Positions 52,801-60,681 of a stretch of 64,000 bases of DNA are shown in pieces. The DNA comes from Bacillota bacterium (GTDB lineage: Bacteria > Bacillota > Clostridia > Christensenellales > UMGS416): NCBI GenBank assembly GCA_023398815.1, contig JAEWRW010000037.1, forward strand, positions 78,052 through 142,051. Direction: 5' to 3'. Both the position numbers and the translations under genes were made by a program. The notes beneath the pieces were generated by a model. That model ran no database searches. It saw only the letters and a program-made list of their open reading frames with translations, and was not told the DNA's origin. Within the stretch, counting starts at the first letter, position 1, and the number at the start of each line of letters is the position of its first letter.

Positions 52801-53042
52801 AACCGATGATGGGGACGAGTAAGCGGCAGCGCAGCCCACAGAGAGCCGGGGACGGTGGAAGCCCGGCGGCGATGGCGCCGGCGAATGGACCCTGGAGGGC
52901 AGGCCGAAGGCAAACGCTGGTAGGCTGGACGGCGGCCGGCCGTTACCCGGCAAGCGGGGTTCCCCGCGCCAAGGGGGCGCAATGCGCCAACAAAGGTGGT
53001 ACCGCAGGCAACAGCCTGTCCTTTTTCGGACAGGCTGTTTTT
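52801..53042 (+). promoter_or_regulatory. Tryptophan T-box leader
   Basis: The T-box sequence AAAGGTGGTACCGC (52992-53005) is close to consensus. The specifier is TGG at 52886-52888 within GAATGGACC, matching tRNA-Trp and the downstream trpS. A Stem I with GGACGGTGG-like segment lies before it. The terminator stem AACAGCCTGTCC/GGACAGGCTGTT (53010-53021 with 53028-53039) runs into TTTTT. Uncharged tRNA-Trp should stabilise the antiterminator and allow transcription. Confidence 0.93.
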
Positions 53043-53063
53043 GTATTGGAGGAGGAGCGACAC

Positions 53064-54083
53064 ATGGCAGAGCAAGCACCACGCAAGAAGGTTATTTTCA
53101 GCGGCATTCAGCCTTCGGGCAACCTGACCATCGGCAACTACATCGGCGCGATGAAGAACTTTGTCACCCTGCAGGACGAGTACGACTGCTTCTACTGCGT
53201 GGTGGACCTCCACGCCATCACCGTGCGGCAGGACGCGGCGGCCCTCCGGCGGCGTACGCTGGAACTGGCGGCCCTCTATCTGGCTGTGGGCCTGGACCCG
53301 CAGAAGAACACGCTCTTCGTGCAGTCTCACGTGCCGGCCCACAGCGAACTCGCTTGGATCCTCAACTGCTACACCTACATGGGCGAGCTTTCGCGCATGA
53401 CGCAGTTCAAGGACAAATCGAAGAAGCACGAGGAGAACATCAACGCGGGACTCTTCACCTACCCGGTGCTGATGGCGGCGGACATCCTGCTCTACCAGAC
53501 GGACCTGGTGCCCATCGGCGAGGACCAGCGCCAGCACCTGGAACTGACGCGCGACGTGGCCATCCGCTTCAACAATGCCTATTCGCCCACCTTCGTGGTG
53601 CCGGAGGCCTACTACGGCAAGGTCGGCGCGCGCATCCGCAGCCTGCAGGATCCGCTGGCCAAAATGAGCAAGTCCGACGAGGACGAGAACGCTTTTATCG
53701 CCATTCTGGACACGCCGGAGGCGATCGTGCGGAAACTGAAGCGCGCGGTGACCGACTCGGGCAGCGAGGTGCGCTTCGACCCGGAGAACAAGCCCGGCGT
53801 CAGCAATCTGCTGACGATCTTTGCGGCGATGACGGGCATGGACCTGCCCGCCGCTGAGCGATACTTTGAGGGCAAGGGTTATGGCGACTTCAAAAATGGG
53901 GTGGCCGAGTCCATCGTGGAGGGTCTGCGCCCCGTGCGAGAGCGTTACGCCGCCCTCATTGCCGACCGCGCCCACCTGGAGAGTGTACTGGCCGACGCCG
54001 CCGACCGCGCCAACCGCGTTGCCAACCGTACGCTTGCCAAGGCGCAGCGCAAGGTGGGCTTCCTGCCCCGGGGTGGCCGCTGA
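53064..54083 (+). CDS. trpS: Tryptophanyl-tRNA synthetase
   Basis: 339 residues from the ATG at 53064 after GGAGGAGGAG. The open frame upstream is the leader. Class I synthetase that charges tRNA-Trp. The HIGH-like motif is PSGNLTIGNYIG (17-28) and the KMSKS loop is KMSKS at 200-204. QSHVPAHSELAWILNCYTYMGELSRMTQFKDK is typical. Controlled by the preceding T-box. Its stop overlaps the next ATG by one base (TGATG), so the T-box probably also affects the two following genes. Confidence 0.96.
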   Translation: MAEQAPRKKVIFSGIQPSGNLTIGNYIGAMKNFVTLQDEYDCFYCVVDLHAITVRQDAAALRRRTLELAALYLAVGLDPQKNTLFVQSHVPAHSELAWILNCYTYMGELSRMTQFKDKSKKHEENINAGLFTYPVLMAADILLYQTDLVPIGEDQRQHLELTRDVAIRFNNAYSPTFVVPEAYYGKVGARIRSLQDPLAKMSKSDEDENAFIAILDTPEAIVRKLKRAVTDSGSEVRFDPENKPGVSNLLTIFAAMTGMDLPAAERYFEGKGYGDFKNGVAESIVEGLRPVRERYAALIADRAHLESVLADAADRANRVANRTLAKAQRKVGFLPRGGR

Positions 54084-54598
54084 TGGCCGCCCTGCGCCCG
54101 GCGACCCGCGCCGATCTCATTGCCATCAACGACATTGTGAACCACTACATCCGGGAGACGACCGTCAACTGGAGTTGGAGCGAGCGCCCCATGGCCGAGG
54201 CCGAGGCATGGTTTGCCGGCCACGGCGGGCCGCGTTACCCCGTCTATGTGGCGGAGGAGGACGGTGAAGTCGTGGCCTTCGGCTCCCTCTCGCCCATGCG
54301 GCCCAAGGATGGCTACTGGCCGGTGGCCGAGAACACCCTCTACGTCCGGCCGGACTGCCGGGGCAGGGGGTTGGGGCGGCTCCTGATGGAGCGGCTCATC
54401 GCCGACGGGCGGGCGTCGGGCCTCTGGGCCATCAGCGCGTGGATCACCGACGACAACGACGCCAGCATTCGCCTGCACCAGAAGCTGGGCTTCTACGAGA
54501 ACGGCCGCCTCGCCCATATTGGGGAGAAGTTCGGCCAGCCGCTGTCGGTCGTCATCATGCAATTGGACTTGCAGAAGGGGAACGAAAGCAATGAGTAA
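54083..54598 (+). CDS. Phosphinothricin-acetyltransferase-like GNAT protein
   Basis: 171 residues overlapping trpS by one base. Strong GNAT features are ATRADLIAINDIVNHYI at the start, VAENTLYVRPDCRGRGLGRLLMERLI (acetyl-CoA loop, about 80-106) and ASIRLHQKLGFYENGRLAHIGEKFG. This pattern belongs to the Pat/Bar and YncA group, which acetylate amino acids such as methionine sulfoximine, phosphinothricin or free amines. The natural substrate is not known. The eight-base overlap with the next gene suggests coupled translation. Confidence 0.85.
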   Translation: MAALRPATRADLIAINDIVNHYIRETTVNWSWSERPMAEAEAWFAGHGGPRYPVYVAEEDGEVVAFGSLSPMRPKDGYWPVAENTLYVRPDCRGRGLGRLLMERLIADGRASGLWAISAWITDDNDASIRLHQKLGFYENGRLAHIGEKFGQPLSVVIMQLDLQKGNESNE

Positions 54599-55106
54599 GG
54601 AATACAGTGCGGAGCTCATCGCCCGCGCCAAGGAATTGGGCGCGGTCAACGCCGTCACCTTTGACATCGACGACATCGTCTTTGACCCGCGCACCATCTT
54701 GAAGTGCATGTTCGGTTGTGCCGACTGGGGGAAGGGCCACACCTGCCCCTCTCGGCCCGGCAGCCTCTCCATGGAGGAGTACGAGCGGGTGCTCCGGCGG
54801 TACCGCTGGGGTGTCATCGTGCACGCCCACGACAAACGCACCACCCAGAAGGTGAGCTTCGCGCTGGAGAGTAAGGCCTTCGTGGATGGGTACTATTTGG
54901 CCTTCTCCATGAGCGACTGCGCGCTGTGCAAGGAGTGCGCCGGGCTCACCGACCAGCCCTGCCGCAACGTCAAACAGGCCCGGCCCGCCTTCCACAGCGT
55001 GGGCATCGATGTGTTTGCCACCGCGCGGCGCTTTGGCCTGCCCATTTATACACTTGGCGACGACACCCAGGAGCAGAACTGGTACGCCGCCGTGTTTGTG
55101 GAGTGA
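54591..55106 (+). CDS. DUF2284 metal-binding protein
   Basis: 171 residues from the ATG at 54591, overlapping the previous gene by eight bases. Conserved cysteines are CMFGCADWGKGHTCPSRPG (about 41-60), CALCKECAGLTDQPC (about 108-122) and a final region DVFATARRFGLPIYTL. DUF2284 proteins are small Cys-rich proteins predicted to bind a metal or Fe-S cluster. Their function is unknown. It ends one base before a convergent gene. Confidence 0.85.
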   Translation: MSKEYSAELIARAKELGAVNAVTFDIDDIVFDPRTILKCMFGCADWGKGHTCPSRPGSLSMEEYERVLRRYRWGVIVHAHDKRTTQKVSFALESKAFVDGYYLAFSMSDCALCKECAGLTDQPCRNVKQARPAFHSVGIDVFATARRFGLPIYTLGDDTQEQNWYAAVFVE

Positions 55107-55107
55107 A

Positions 55108-55833
55108 TCAGCCCAAGGCTGCCAGCAGTGCCGCCGGGCAGTTGGTGATGAGCGCATCCACCCCAAGGGTCGCCAGCGCATGGGCCGTTTCGGGGTCGTC
55201 CACCGTCCAGGGTCGCACCAGTAGGCCCGCGGCTTTGGCGTCGTCCATGGCTTCCCGGTCCACCGCCCGCCAGTAGGGGTGCAGGGCTGTCGCGCCGACC
55301 CGCTGGGCGTAGAAGCCCACGTCATAGTAGATTTCGCCATAGAGTAGCGCCGTTTGGGCGGTGGGCTGCAACCCGGATACGATGGCCAGTGACCGATGGT
55401 TGAAGCTGGAGTAGTAGACCCGATCCTCCATGCCAAAGCGGGCGACTTCATTGAGGACGGCGGCTTCCAGCCCCGGGTAGTTGCGGTAGCCGTTTTTGAG
55501 CTCGACGTTGAGCGTGAGCCCGGTGGGCTGCAGCAGTTCCAGAAGATCCTTAAGCTCCGGGATGGATGTGCTGGCAAAGGCCGGGCCAAACCAACCGCCC
55601 GCGTCCAGCTGGCGAAGTTCCTGGAGTGTGAGGTCGCCCACTTCGCCATCAAAGCCGGTGGTGCGCAGGGTGTTTTCGTCGTGGATGAGCACAATATGCC
55701 CGTCGCTCGTCAGGTGGGCGTCAGTCTCGATGCCGTCGGCACCGACTTCCACCGCCAGCCGGAAGGCTGGCATCGTGTTCTCGGGTGCGTCGGCGCTGGC
55801 CCCACGGTGGGCCACGATCTGCGGTCGCGTCAT
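55108..55833 (-). CDS. Glycerophosphodiester phosphodiesterase
   Basis: 241 residues from the ATG at 55833, after GAGGTGAT. An in-frame GTG at 55842 is inside that site and unlikely. Signature VAHRGASADAPENTMPAFRLAVEVGADGIETDAHLTSDGHIVLIHDE contains the catalytic His pair and metal-binding Glu/Asp. There is no signal peptide, so it is the cytoplasmic type that cleaves glycerophosphodiesters to glycerol-3-phosphate and an alcohol. It faces the DUF2284 gene with a single base between stops. Confidence 0.93.
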   Translation of the reverse strand: MTRPQIVAHRGASADAPENTMPAFRLAVEVGADGIETDAHLTSDGHIVLIHDENTLRTTGFDGEVGDLTLQELRQLDAGGWFGPAFASTSIPELKDLLELLQPTGLTLNVELKNGYRNYPGLEAAVLNEVARFGMEDRVYYSSFNHRSLAIVSGLQPTAQTALLYGEIYYDVGFYAQRVGATALHPYWRAVDREAMDDAKAAGLLVRPWTVDDPETAHALATLGVDALITNCPAALLAALG

Positions 55834-55870
55834 AAGAATCACCTCACTCCATGGTTCGCCGCCGCTTTGG

Positions 55871-56197
55871 CCTCTTCCTGCCGCTCAGTGTGTTTGCAAA
55901 CCATTAGGATGAGCAAATGGAACGAACCGACCGCCGATTCATTCGGCGGGAGGTAGGGAAGGGCTAGTGTGTGTAGAAAAGTAAAGCCTGCCCGCAGGCG
56001 AAACGTATCCTAAGAAAATCGAATGAGAACAACAGTTTTTGATCGGTCGGTGACCTGCGCGGCGACCGATTTGGTGACAGCGAGAACAAGTTGTCTGAAT
56101 CGTGGACATCGCAACAGCGGCCAGGTTGCATGGGCGAGCAGTGCCGGAACGGCACGACCAGCCGGACACGACAGGCTGTCGATTTTGTCGACAGCCT
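55871..56197 (-). repeat. Structured intergenic repeat, family A/B copy B
   Basis: About 327 bp, homologous to copy A (40944-41217) in reverse orientation. The same hairpins appear in the same order: AGGCTGTCGA/TCGACAGCCT (56173-56197), a second stem enlarged by an inserted hairpin (about 56100-56170), the ATCGGTCG stem (56041-56070), a GCCTGC stem (near 55990-56005) and CCGCCGA/TCGGCGG (55931-55949). It lies between divergent genes. CTCTTCCTGCCG occurs just at both ends (55872-55883 and 56202-56213). Confidence 0.75.
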
Positions 56198-56288
56198 GAG
56201 GCTCTTCCTGCCGTCTTTGTGTTTTCGGCAGGGAAAGCGCAAACCGCGCCGAATACAACAAAATTCAACCGAATCAGGAGGAACGCCC

Positions 56289-57248
56289 ATGCCCCTCATT
56301 GACATGCCATTGGAGCAACTGAAGACCTACACCGGCATCAGCCCCTGCCCGCCCGATATGGATGCCTTTTGGGACCGCGCCATTGCCGAGATGCATGCGT
56401 TGGATCCCCAGGTCGAGCTCATCCCCGCCGAGTTCCAAACCGCCTATGCCGAGTGCTTTGACCTCTATTTCACCGGCGTGAACGGCGCACGGGTGCACGC
56501 CAAATACCTGCGGCCCCGCAACGCCACCGAGCCCCATCCGGCGGTCTGCATGTTCCACGGCTACTCCGGCGACTGCGGCGACTGGATGGACAAGCTGGGC
56601 TACGTGGCCGCCGGTTTCTCGGTGGCGGCGATGGATGCCCGCGGCCAGGGTGGCAAGTCGGAGGACGTGGGTGGCGTGCATGGCAACACCCTCAATGGCC
56701 ACATCATCCGCGGGCTGGACGACGGCCCGGACAAGCTCCTGTTCCGTGACATCTTCCTGGATACGGCCCAGATGGCGCGCATCGTGATGGCCATGCCGGA
56801 GGTGGACGCCAGCCGCGTGGGTGCCACCGGTGGCTCCCAGGGTGGGGCGCTCACGCTGGCCTGTGCAAGTCTCGAGCCCGGCATCCAGCGGGCCGCGCCG
56901 GTGTATCCGTTCCTGTGCGACTACCGCCGCGTGTGGGAGATGGACCTGGACGTGCACGCCTATGAGGAACTTCGCCAGTACTTCCGCCACTTCGACCCCC
57001 AGCACAAGCGGGAGGACGAGATCTTCATGACCCTCGGGCACATCGACCTGCAGCACCTGGCCAAGCGCATCGGGGCGGAGGTGCTGATGTTTACCGGCCT
57101 CATGGATTCCATCTGCCCGCCGTCCACCCAGTTCGCGGCCTACAATCGCATCACCAGCACCAAGAAGATGGTGCTCTACCCCGATTTTGGCCACGAAGGC
57201 CTGCCCGAGAGCAGTGACATCATCTTCCAGTTCATGATGGGGTTGTAA
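56289..57248 (+). CDS. Acetylxylan esterase / cephalosporin-C deacetylase family (CE7)
   Basis: 319 residues from the ATG at 56289 after AGGAGG. The upstream frame runs through the repeat and is not coding. Alpha/beta hydrolase with HGYSGDCGDWMDKLGYVAAGFSVAAMDARGQGG, nucleophile Ser183 in GGSQGG, Asp273 in GLMDSICPP and His302 in FGHEG, as in CE7 enzymes. These hexameric cytoplasmic esterases remove acetyl groups from small acetylated xylo-oligosaccharides. No signal peptide. Neighbouring genes do not include xylanases. Confidence 0.9.
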   Translation: MPLIDMPLEQLKTYTGISPCPPDMDAFWDRAIAEMHALDPQVELIPAEFQTAYAECFDLYFTGVNGARVHAKYLRPRNATEPHPAVCMFHGYSGDCGDWMDKLGYVAAGFSVAAMDARGQGGKSEDVGGVHGNTLNGHIIRGLDDGPDKLLFRDIFLDTAQMARIVMAMPEVDASRVGATGGSQGGALTLACASLEPGIQRAAPVYPFLCDYRRVWEMDLDVHAYEELRQYFRHFDPQHKREDEIFMTLGHIDLQHLAKRIGAEVLMFTGLMDSICPPSTQFAAYNRITSTKKMVLYPDFGHEGLPESSDIIFQFMMGL

Positions 57249-57290
57249 GCGTTTCGCCAAGCCTGCCGTGCGGAAGATTCGGCTTCCCTG

Positions 57291-57320
57291 TGAATAAATC
57301 CCTTCCATGGCGTAACACTA
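57291..57320 (+). promoter_or_regulatory. Possible sporulation-type (sigma-G/F-like) promoter of the carboxypeptidase gene
   Basis: TGAATA (57291-57296) and AACACTA (57314-57320) are 17 nt apart, similar to forespore promoters (TGAATA, CATACTA). No good sigma-A match is present in the 100-nt gap. The match of the second box is five of seven. Confidence 0.3.
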
Positions 57321-57351
57321 GAAGCACCGGAACGCATGGGAGGGATTTTTC

Positions 57352-58650
57352 ATGTTCAAGAAATTCGCAGTTGGGCTGCTTGCGGCGCTGGTGATTTTGA
57401 TCCCGATGGGCGTTGCCCTGGCCGCCCCGGGGACGGCAACCGCCAGCCCCACGGCCACCGCCACACCCACCGCCACGGCCAAGGCAGCGGCCGCCACCGG
57501 CGTCGCGGCTTCCGCCACGCCCGCTGCCAGCGCGGGCACGGTGCAACAGGCCGCCGCCACAGCCCCCGCCAACACCGCCGACAGTTTCAGCTTCAACTGC
57601 AAGGCCGCGCTGCTCATCGACGCCGACACCGGCACCGTGCTCTACGAAAAGAATGCCGACGAAAAGCTCCCGGTGGCCAGCGTCACCAAGGTGATGACGC
57701 TGCTCCTGGCCTTTGAGGCGCTGGATCAGGGTAAGTTCGCTCTGGACGACCAGATCGTCGTCAGCGCCAACGCCGCCGGCATGGGCGGTTCCCAGGCGCT
57801 GCTGGACGCCAATGGCAAGTACAAGGCCGGCGACCTCTTAAAGACCATCATCGTCGCCTCGGCCAACGATTCCTCGGTCGCCATGGCCGAGCTCATCAGC
57901 GGGTCGGAGTCGCTCTTTGTGGAGGCGATGAACGCGCGCGCCGCCGAGCTTGGCATGGTCAACACCCACTTCGTCAACTGCACGGGCCTGCCGGCTGAGG
58001 GGCAGTATACCACCGCACGGGATGTGGCCCTCATGTCGCGGCAGCTCATCAAGCACCCGCTGTTCTTCCAATACAGCAAGGTGTGGATGTTTGACCTGCA
58101 GCACGCCAATGGGCGCATCACGCAGCTGAGTAACACCAACAAGCTGACGCGCTTCTACGACGGGTGCGACGGCATCAAGACCGGCAGCACCGACGAGGCC
58201 GGGTACTGTTTGAGTTCCAGCGCCAAGCGCGGGGACACCCGCTTCCAGGCTGTGGTGCTGGGCGCCAACACCAGCCAGGAGCGCAACACCTATGTCACCA
58301 AGCTCTTTGATTACGCCTTTGCCACCTACAAGTCGGTGTCGCTCTATGCGGCGGGCGACGCGGTGCAGTCCGGCATCCGGGTGTGGGGCGGGCAGCTCAC
58401 CACCATGAACGCCGTTACCAACGAGCGCGTCAGCGCCCTCGTCAAGAAGGGCGAGGAGGGCAAGGTCGACAAGAGCATTGAGCTCTACCAGCCGGTGAAC
58501 GCGCCGGTGGAGAAGGGCGAGCAGATCGGCATTCTGCGGGTCTACAAGGACGGGCAGCTGGTGGATGAATATCCGTTGCTGGCCGACCGCGATGTTCTGG
58601 AAGCGGGCTTCTGGACCAACATCACCAAGATACTCGATACTCTCAAATAG
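57352..58650 (+). CDS. D-alanyl-D-alanine carboxypeptidase (PBP5/DacF family)
   Basis: 432 residues with a signal peptide (about 1-25, cleavage after ALA). A low-complexity Ala/Thr/Pro segment (about 26-75) follows, then the serine peptidase domain with Ser110-Val-Thr-Lys113, Ser170-Ala-Asn172 and Lys276-Thr-Gly278. A C-terminal beta domain (about 340-420) ends near a weak amphipathic helix. It trims the terminal D-Ala from stem peptides outside the membrane and sets the degree of cross-linking. In Bacillus the relatives DacF and DacB act in sporulation. The start follows GGGAGGG. Confidence 0.93.
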   Translation: MFKKFAVGLLAALVILIPMGVALAAPGTATASPTATATPTATAKAAAATGVAASATPAASAGTVQQAAATAPANTADSFSFNCKAALLIDADTGTVLYEKNADEKLPVASVTKVMTLLLAFEALDQGKFALDDQIVVSANAAGMGGSQALLDANGKYKAGDLLKTIIVASANDSSVAMAELISGSESLFVEAMNARAAELGMVNTHFVNCTGLPAEGQYTTARDVALMSRQLIKHPLFFQYSKVWMFDLQHANGRITQLSNTNKLTRFYDGCDGIKTGSTDEAGYCLSSSAKRGDTRFQAVVLGANTSQERNTYVTKLFDYAFATYKSVSLYAAGDAVQSGIRVWGGQLTTMNAVTNERVSALVKKGEEGKVDKSIELYQPVNAPVEKGEQIGILRVYKDGQLVDEYPLLADRDVLEAGFWTNITKILDTLK

Positions 58651-58669
58651 CTTCGCTTGCGCTCCGCTT

Positions 58670-58939
58670 TCGCGTCGGCCGCCTACGGCCACCGCCGCGA
58701 GTTAGTAGAACTCGGCACGAGTGAAGTTTTGCCCCCTGGCGCACAGGTCGCCAGGGGGCTGCTCTATTGCTCTGGTCGCACGGGTTTTTACGTGGGAGAC
58801 GCCGCTTACGCGGAGAAGGGAATTGCCACGGACTGGGGTTTGGAGTGCCGCCGCCGGATGAACCGGCTGGCGGCTGCAGAGGGTGGCACACGCTTTATGG
58901 TGGCTATGTTGGGGTTCCAAGGGGAGGACCTCCCCTTGG
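58670..58939 (+). repeat. Structured intergenic repeat, family C copy 2
   Basis: About 270 bp beginning 20 nt after the carboxypeptidase stop, homologous in the same orientation to 38745-39017. Its hairpins are perfect here: GGCCG/CGGCC (58677-58690), CGAGTT/AACTCG (58699-58713), an 11-bp stem around the loop CACAGGT (58731-58759) and CCAAGGGGAGG/CCTCCCCTTGG (58917-58939). The changes relative to copy 1 keep base pairing. Confidence 0.75.
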
Positions 58940-58958
58940 GCCGTTCTTTGCGCTCCCC

Positions 58959-59660
58959 TCAATGCTCCTCAATGTACCGCCCCAGCGCGGCGTGGTATTC
59001 TTCCAACCCCTGGGCCAGGGGCGTCGTGGCACTGCCCAGCACCAGGTCGGCCAGGTGATGGGGCGTCTTGCCGCCGATGGCCATGGATTGGGTGCAGGAC
59101 ACGCAGTAGACGACCACGTCCTGGCAGGGCATCTGGGCGGCGCGCTTTCGTTGCAAATCCATCACGCGTTCGGCGGCGAGCGTGGGGTAGAAGTTGTCGC
59201 CGCAGCAGATGGAGTGGATGCCACTGGCGGGTGCTTCCACGATCTCCACGTTCATCTTGCGCAGGAGGCTACGCACCGCGGCGTGCACCTGGGGCTTGGG
59301 GCGGAAGGAGCACGGGTCCTGCACCGAGACCGTAAGCCCCGCGTGGTTGGGCAGGGGGAGATGGGCGATGCTGTCCAGCACCTCCCACAGGGTGATCGTC
59401 GTGATGCCCGGGTACAGGCTGCGGAACCGCCGGTCGCAGCCGGCGCAGTTGTTGAGGAGGACCGAACCGGCGGGCAAGAGAGGGTCGTGGTGGCAGCACA
59501 CGTCGTGGGGCCGCACCGGGCCATACCACCGGCGCAACAGGGCGAGGAGCCCTCCGGCAGCTGCGGGTTGGGTCATGGCCAGGGCGCAGCCGGGGTTGAA
59601 GTAACAGTTGTTCGGGTCGATGCCATCGAGGGGAGTGCTGGGGAGGAGAAGCCCGCTCAT
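58959..59660 (-). CDS. CCG-domain Fe-S protein (heterodisulfide reductase subunit B-like)
   Basis: 233 residues from the ATG at 59660, after AGGAGGAAGG. The upstream in-frame part is the end of ogt in another frame. Cys-rich segments NNCYFNPGCAL, DVCCHH, NNCAGCDRRF, VQDPCSF, SICCGDNF and VVYCVSC contain CCG-type motifs that bind a [4Fe-4S] cluster in HdrB and related proteins. No ferredoxin domain or partner is encoded nearby. It overlaps ogt by four bases, so it is translated as the last gene of the alkylation-repair operon, a link I cannot explain from known pathways. Confidence 0.8.
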   Translation of the reverse strand: MSGLLLPSTPLDGIDPNNCYFNPGCALAMTQPAAAGGLLALLRRWYGPVRPHDVCCHHDPLLPAGSVLLNNCAGCDRRFRSLYPGITTITLWEVLDSIAHLPLPNHAGLTVSVQDPCSFRPKPQVHAAVRSLLRKMNVEIVEAPASGIHSICCGDNFYPTLAAERVMDLQRKRAAQMPCQDVVVYCVSCTQSMAIGGKTPHHLADLVLGSATTPLAQGLEEYHAALGRYIEEH

Positions 59661-60136
59661 ACCGCGCCTTCCTCCTGCGTCGCATGGTCTCGCTCCAGCT
59701 CCAGCAGCGCCTGCTTCATGGCAAGCCCGCCAGCGTAACCGGTGAGGCTGCCGTCCGCCCCCACGACCCGGTGGCAGGGCACCACGATCATCAGGGGGTT
59801 GCGGTGATTGGCCATGCCCACGGCCCGGGTGGCCTTGGGGTTGCCCACCGCCTCGGCAATCTGCCGGTAAGTGCGGGTCTGGCCATAGGGAATTTGGCGG
59901 AGGGCTTGCCACACGGCCTTTTGGAACGGCGTGCCGCGCAGTTCCCATGCAAAGTCGAAGTTCCGACGGGTGCCCGCGAAATATTCCCGCAGTTGCCGCG
60001 CGGCCTCGTCGGTCAGGGCCGTTGGTTCGTGGGCAGCGCGTTCCCGCTCCACCTGGTTCAGGCTTACGACCACCGTGTCATCGTAGCCGATCTCCAAGCG
60101 TCCAAAGTCAAAGCCGTAACAGGCGTATTTCGTCAT
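59657..60136 (-). CDS. ogt: Methylated-DNA-[protein]-cysteine S-methyltransferase
   Basis: 159 residues. Suicide repair protein that takes methyl groups from O6-methylguanine. The acceptor is Cys121 in VVPCHRVV. GTPFQKAVWQALRQIPYGQTRTY and the helix-turn-helix arginine region (NPKATRAVGMANHRNP) are standard. It starts with a four-base overlap after the adaA-like gene, so the two halves of a classical Ada protein are encoded separately, as in Bacillus adaA/adaB. Confidence 0.95.
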   Translation of the reverse strand: MTKYACYGFDFGRLEIGYDDTVVVSLNQVERERAAHEPTALTDEAARQLREYFAGTRRNFDFAWELRGTPFQKAVWQALRQIPYGQTRTYRQIAEAVGNPKATRAVGMANHRNPLMIVVPCHRVVGADGSLTGYAGGLAMKQALLELERDHATQEEGAV

Positions 60137-60681
60137 CGGTGGTTCTCCTTTCGGTAGGCGGCGGGGGAGAGCCCCGCCCCATTGCGGAAGAATCGGTAGA
60201 AGGACGACAGGCCGCCGAACCCTACCTGGTCGGCAACGCTGACAATGGGTTCGTCGGTGTCACGCAGCAGCCGCTTGGCCTCGGTCAGCCGCAGGGTTGC
60301 GGCGTACTGGGTGGGGGTTACGCCATATGCCTGCTGGAACAGCTCATCCAACCGGCGAGGGGAGACCCCCAGGCGTTTCCATTCTGTCTGTAACTCATCT
60401 CGCTTGCAGTACGAAGCGTCCAACAGCGCCTTGGCCTGCTGGGCCAGGGCCAGGGACGGCGCGGGGCCAACGAGGTCACTGCGGCACCGCTTGCAGGGTC
60501 GAAACCCCGCGGCCATGGCTTCCGCCGCCGTGTCAAAGTAGAGGACGTTGGCGGGCTTGGGCGGGCGGGAGCGGCAGGAAGGGCGGCAGAAGATGCCGGT
60601 GGAGCGCACCGCGTAGAAGAACACGCCGTCAAAGGAGGCATCGTTGGCGCACACCGCCTGCCACCGTTCTTCCTGCGTCAT
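60133..60681 (-). CDS. AdaA-like methylphosphotriester sensor and AraC-type regulator
   Basis: 182 residues from the ATG at 60681, overlapping alkA by four bases. The N-terminal Ada zinc domain has Cys32, Cys36, Cys63 and Cys66 (FCRPSC, RPCKRC). Cys32 would accept a methyl group from a phosphotriester. The C-terminal AraC domain (about 85-180) has two helix-turn-helix units ending GGLSSFYRFFRNGAGLSPAAYRK. Methylated protein is known to activate alkylation-repair genes, so this protein probably controls its own operon. Confidence 0.92.
   Translation of the reverse strand: MTQEERWQAVCANDASFDGVFFYAVRSTGIFCRPSCRSRPPKPANVLYFDTAAEAMAAGFRPCKRCRSDLVGPAPSLALAQQAKALLDASYCKRDELQTEWKRLGVSPRRLDELFQQAYGVTPTQYAATLRLTEAKRLLRDTDEPIVSVADQVGFGGLSSFYRFFRNGAGLSPAAYRKENHR

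Noticed and set aside
58657..59058. ORF of 133 codons on the plus strand through family C copy 2
   Set aside because: Not conserved in copy 1, no ribosome binding site, and it runs into the antisense of the Fe-S protein gene.
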